In this document: positions 42,857-43,517 of the stretch, piece after piece
Numbering within the stretch: the first letter of the stretch is position 1
Layout: every line of letters begins with the position of its first letter
Origin: Deltaproteobacteria bacterium
Lineage (GTDB): Bacteria > Desulfobacterota > GWC2-55-46 > JAJCZF01
Assembly: GCA_029262475.1 (NCBI GenBank)
Contig: JAJCZG010000013.1
Span: 1-43,517, forward strand
DNA: 43,517 nucleotides
Direction of reading: 5' to 3'
The notes under the pieces: model-generated
What the model was told of the DNA's origin: nothing
The model's input: the letters and a program-made list of their open reading frames with translations, nothing else
Database searches by the model: none
Program-made: the position numbers and the translations under genes

Positions 42857-43037
42857 GTTATTAAGTACCGCATACCGTATTAAAATCATTAATGCTATGC
42901 AACGCTTTATAGTATAATTCTATAATTGTATAAAATTTTAACAGACTATAATAATAACGAAGCAAGGCATAGTCCAGATTTGTCTGTAAGAAACTATAGA
43001 TTATTCTTTATTTAGTAAGCACTAAGCTCTTTCCTGT

Positions 43038-43160
43038 TTATGAGTGCGGTGTTTGTGTCCCTGTGTCATCTTTATTTTCGGTACAGCCGGTGATGACCAA
43101 AAGAGATAAGAGGAAAAATAGAGTGAAGATGATGCCCCGGTGTAAAGTAATAGCATTCAT
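43038..43160 (-). CDS. 40-aa small lipoprotein
   Basis: The start at ATG 43160 has GGAG eight bases upstream. The product has a basic N-terminus, a hydrophobic core (IIFTLFFLLSLLVI) and the lipobox ITGC with Cys26, followed by only 14 hydrophilic residues ending TQTPHS. It should be lipidated after Cys26 exposure, leaving a 15-residue mature peptide. Very short lipoproteins of this kind (entericidin-like in size only) are easily missed. There are no neighbours on the same strand close by. The role is unknown. Confidence 0.6.
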   Translation of the reverse strand: MNAITLHRGIIFTLFFLLSLLVITGCTENKDDTGTQTPHS

Positions 43161-43461
43161 TTTTTGATCTCCATATAATTAGATTCTGAAAAGCCTCTAT
43201 AGTAATGTAGTGTATTTATTCTATAGCTTGTCGGTTAAATATCTGTTTTTATTTCAATAAAATATATAAATTATTCCTCTTTCTGTTCCGGGTTAGTGCC
43301 TTAGTATTGATAAAATAAAGCGGAGATGCTATTTAATTTGTTTCGTTTAGATAATATAATATTACTAGCTGTTTTTCCAGATATAACGAGTGGTTAAGGG
43401 TTAGTGAAGGGTTCCGTCAATAAAAAAACAATACTTGAAAAAAAAGATATCCTATTTGCGC
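43161..43461. other. A+T-rich intergenic stretch with no supported gene
   Basis: About 300 bases between the lipoprotein start and the right-edge promoter. It must hold the lipoprotein promoter, but I find no convincing -35/-10 pair. There are no repeats or RNA genes that I recognise. Confidence 0.5.
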
Positions 43462-43490
43462 TTGACAAAATATAGGGGGATACCTATATT
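43462..43490 (+). promoter_or_regulatory. strong promoter with overlapping operator, reading off the right edge
   Basis: TTGACA (43462-43467), a 17-base spacer and TATATT (43485-43490). A perfect 8-bp inverted repeat with a six-base centre, AATATAGG-GGGATA-CCTATATT, spans 43469-43490 and covers the -10 box. The G-run inside A+T flanks resembles operators of the CsoR/FrmR family of small metal- and formaldehyde-sensing repressors. The controlled gene is outside the window. Confidence 0.72.
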
Positions 43491-43517
43491 ATTTCTATCC
43501 CGTACAATTATGTGCGG

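Overview
The window is bacterial chromosome, mostly core genes at moderate G+C, with A+T-rich accessory stretches at about 28.7-29.3 kb and from 41.7 kb to the right edge. Several features suggest a deltaproteobacterial (Desulfobacterota-like) or neighbouring anaerobic lineage: the rho-rpmE-prfA-murA-hisG order, the receiver protein-valS-nadC-birA-coaX order, ThyX as the thymidylate synthase present, and the free use of ATA and AGG codons and of GTG and TTG starts. The species cannot be named from this sequence.

Layout. (1) 1-5.9 kb, minus strand: rho with a strong promoter and a roughly 250-base leader, then rpmE with its own promoter next to 40-bp tandem repeats, thyX, a 106-bp triplicated element, prfA, murA and a left-truncated hisG. 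(2) 6.1-20.8 kb, plus strand: a receiver-domain protein with a very long Ala/Val/Lys/Glu helical repeat, valS, nadC, birA, coaX, an Arg/Gly-rich TPR protein, a HEAT-like protein, nfo, trkA, trkH and trxB, closed by a perfect hairpin terminator. (3) 21.0-25.6 kb, minus strand: a tight three-gene cassette of FMN glutamate-synthase-like protein, aldehyde dehydrogenase and acetolactate-synthase-like enzyme. (4) 25.8-28.7 kb, minus strand: a thiol/heme operon (62-aa protein, DsrE-like, degenerate thioredoxin-like, NPC-repeat cytochrome c) below a radical-SAM gene. (5) 28.7-31.2 kb: a promoter plus terminator that look like a small RNA or attenuator, a degenerate GGDEF protein and a zinc-ribbon protein. 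(6) 31.3-33.3 kb, minus strand: a 50-aa paralogue of the 62-aa protein, a thioredoxin-like/glutaredoxin fusion and a PiT permease. (7) 33.6-41.7 kb: arcC, mtnA, a LysM lytic transglycosylase, a second B12-type radical-SAM gene and uvrA. (8) 41.7-43.5 kb: an A+T-rich two-gene module (55-aa basic protein plus a 209-aa TIR/deoxyribosyltransferase-like protein), a 40-aa lipoprotein and a strong operator-containing promoter reading off the right edge.

The most novel signal links regions 4 and 6. Two unannotated small proteins align without gaps over their first 38 residues, including a shared Cys25. Each is preceded by a nearly identical promoter: a GTA-N8-TAC dyad exactly 22 bases upstream of a TATTCT -10 box. 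This is the geometry of a class II Crp/Fnr-family activator site, and it puts the predicted transcript start at or within two bases of the ATG, so both messages should be leaderless. Both head operons of thiol-redox proteins. I read this as a small redox regulon with an undescribed protein family. Its regulator and function are inference.
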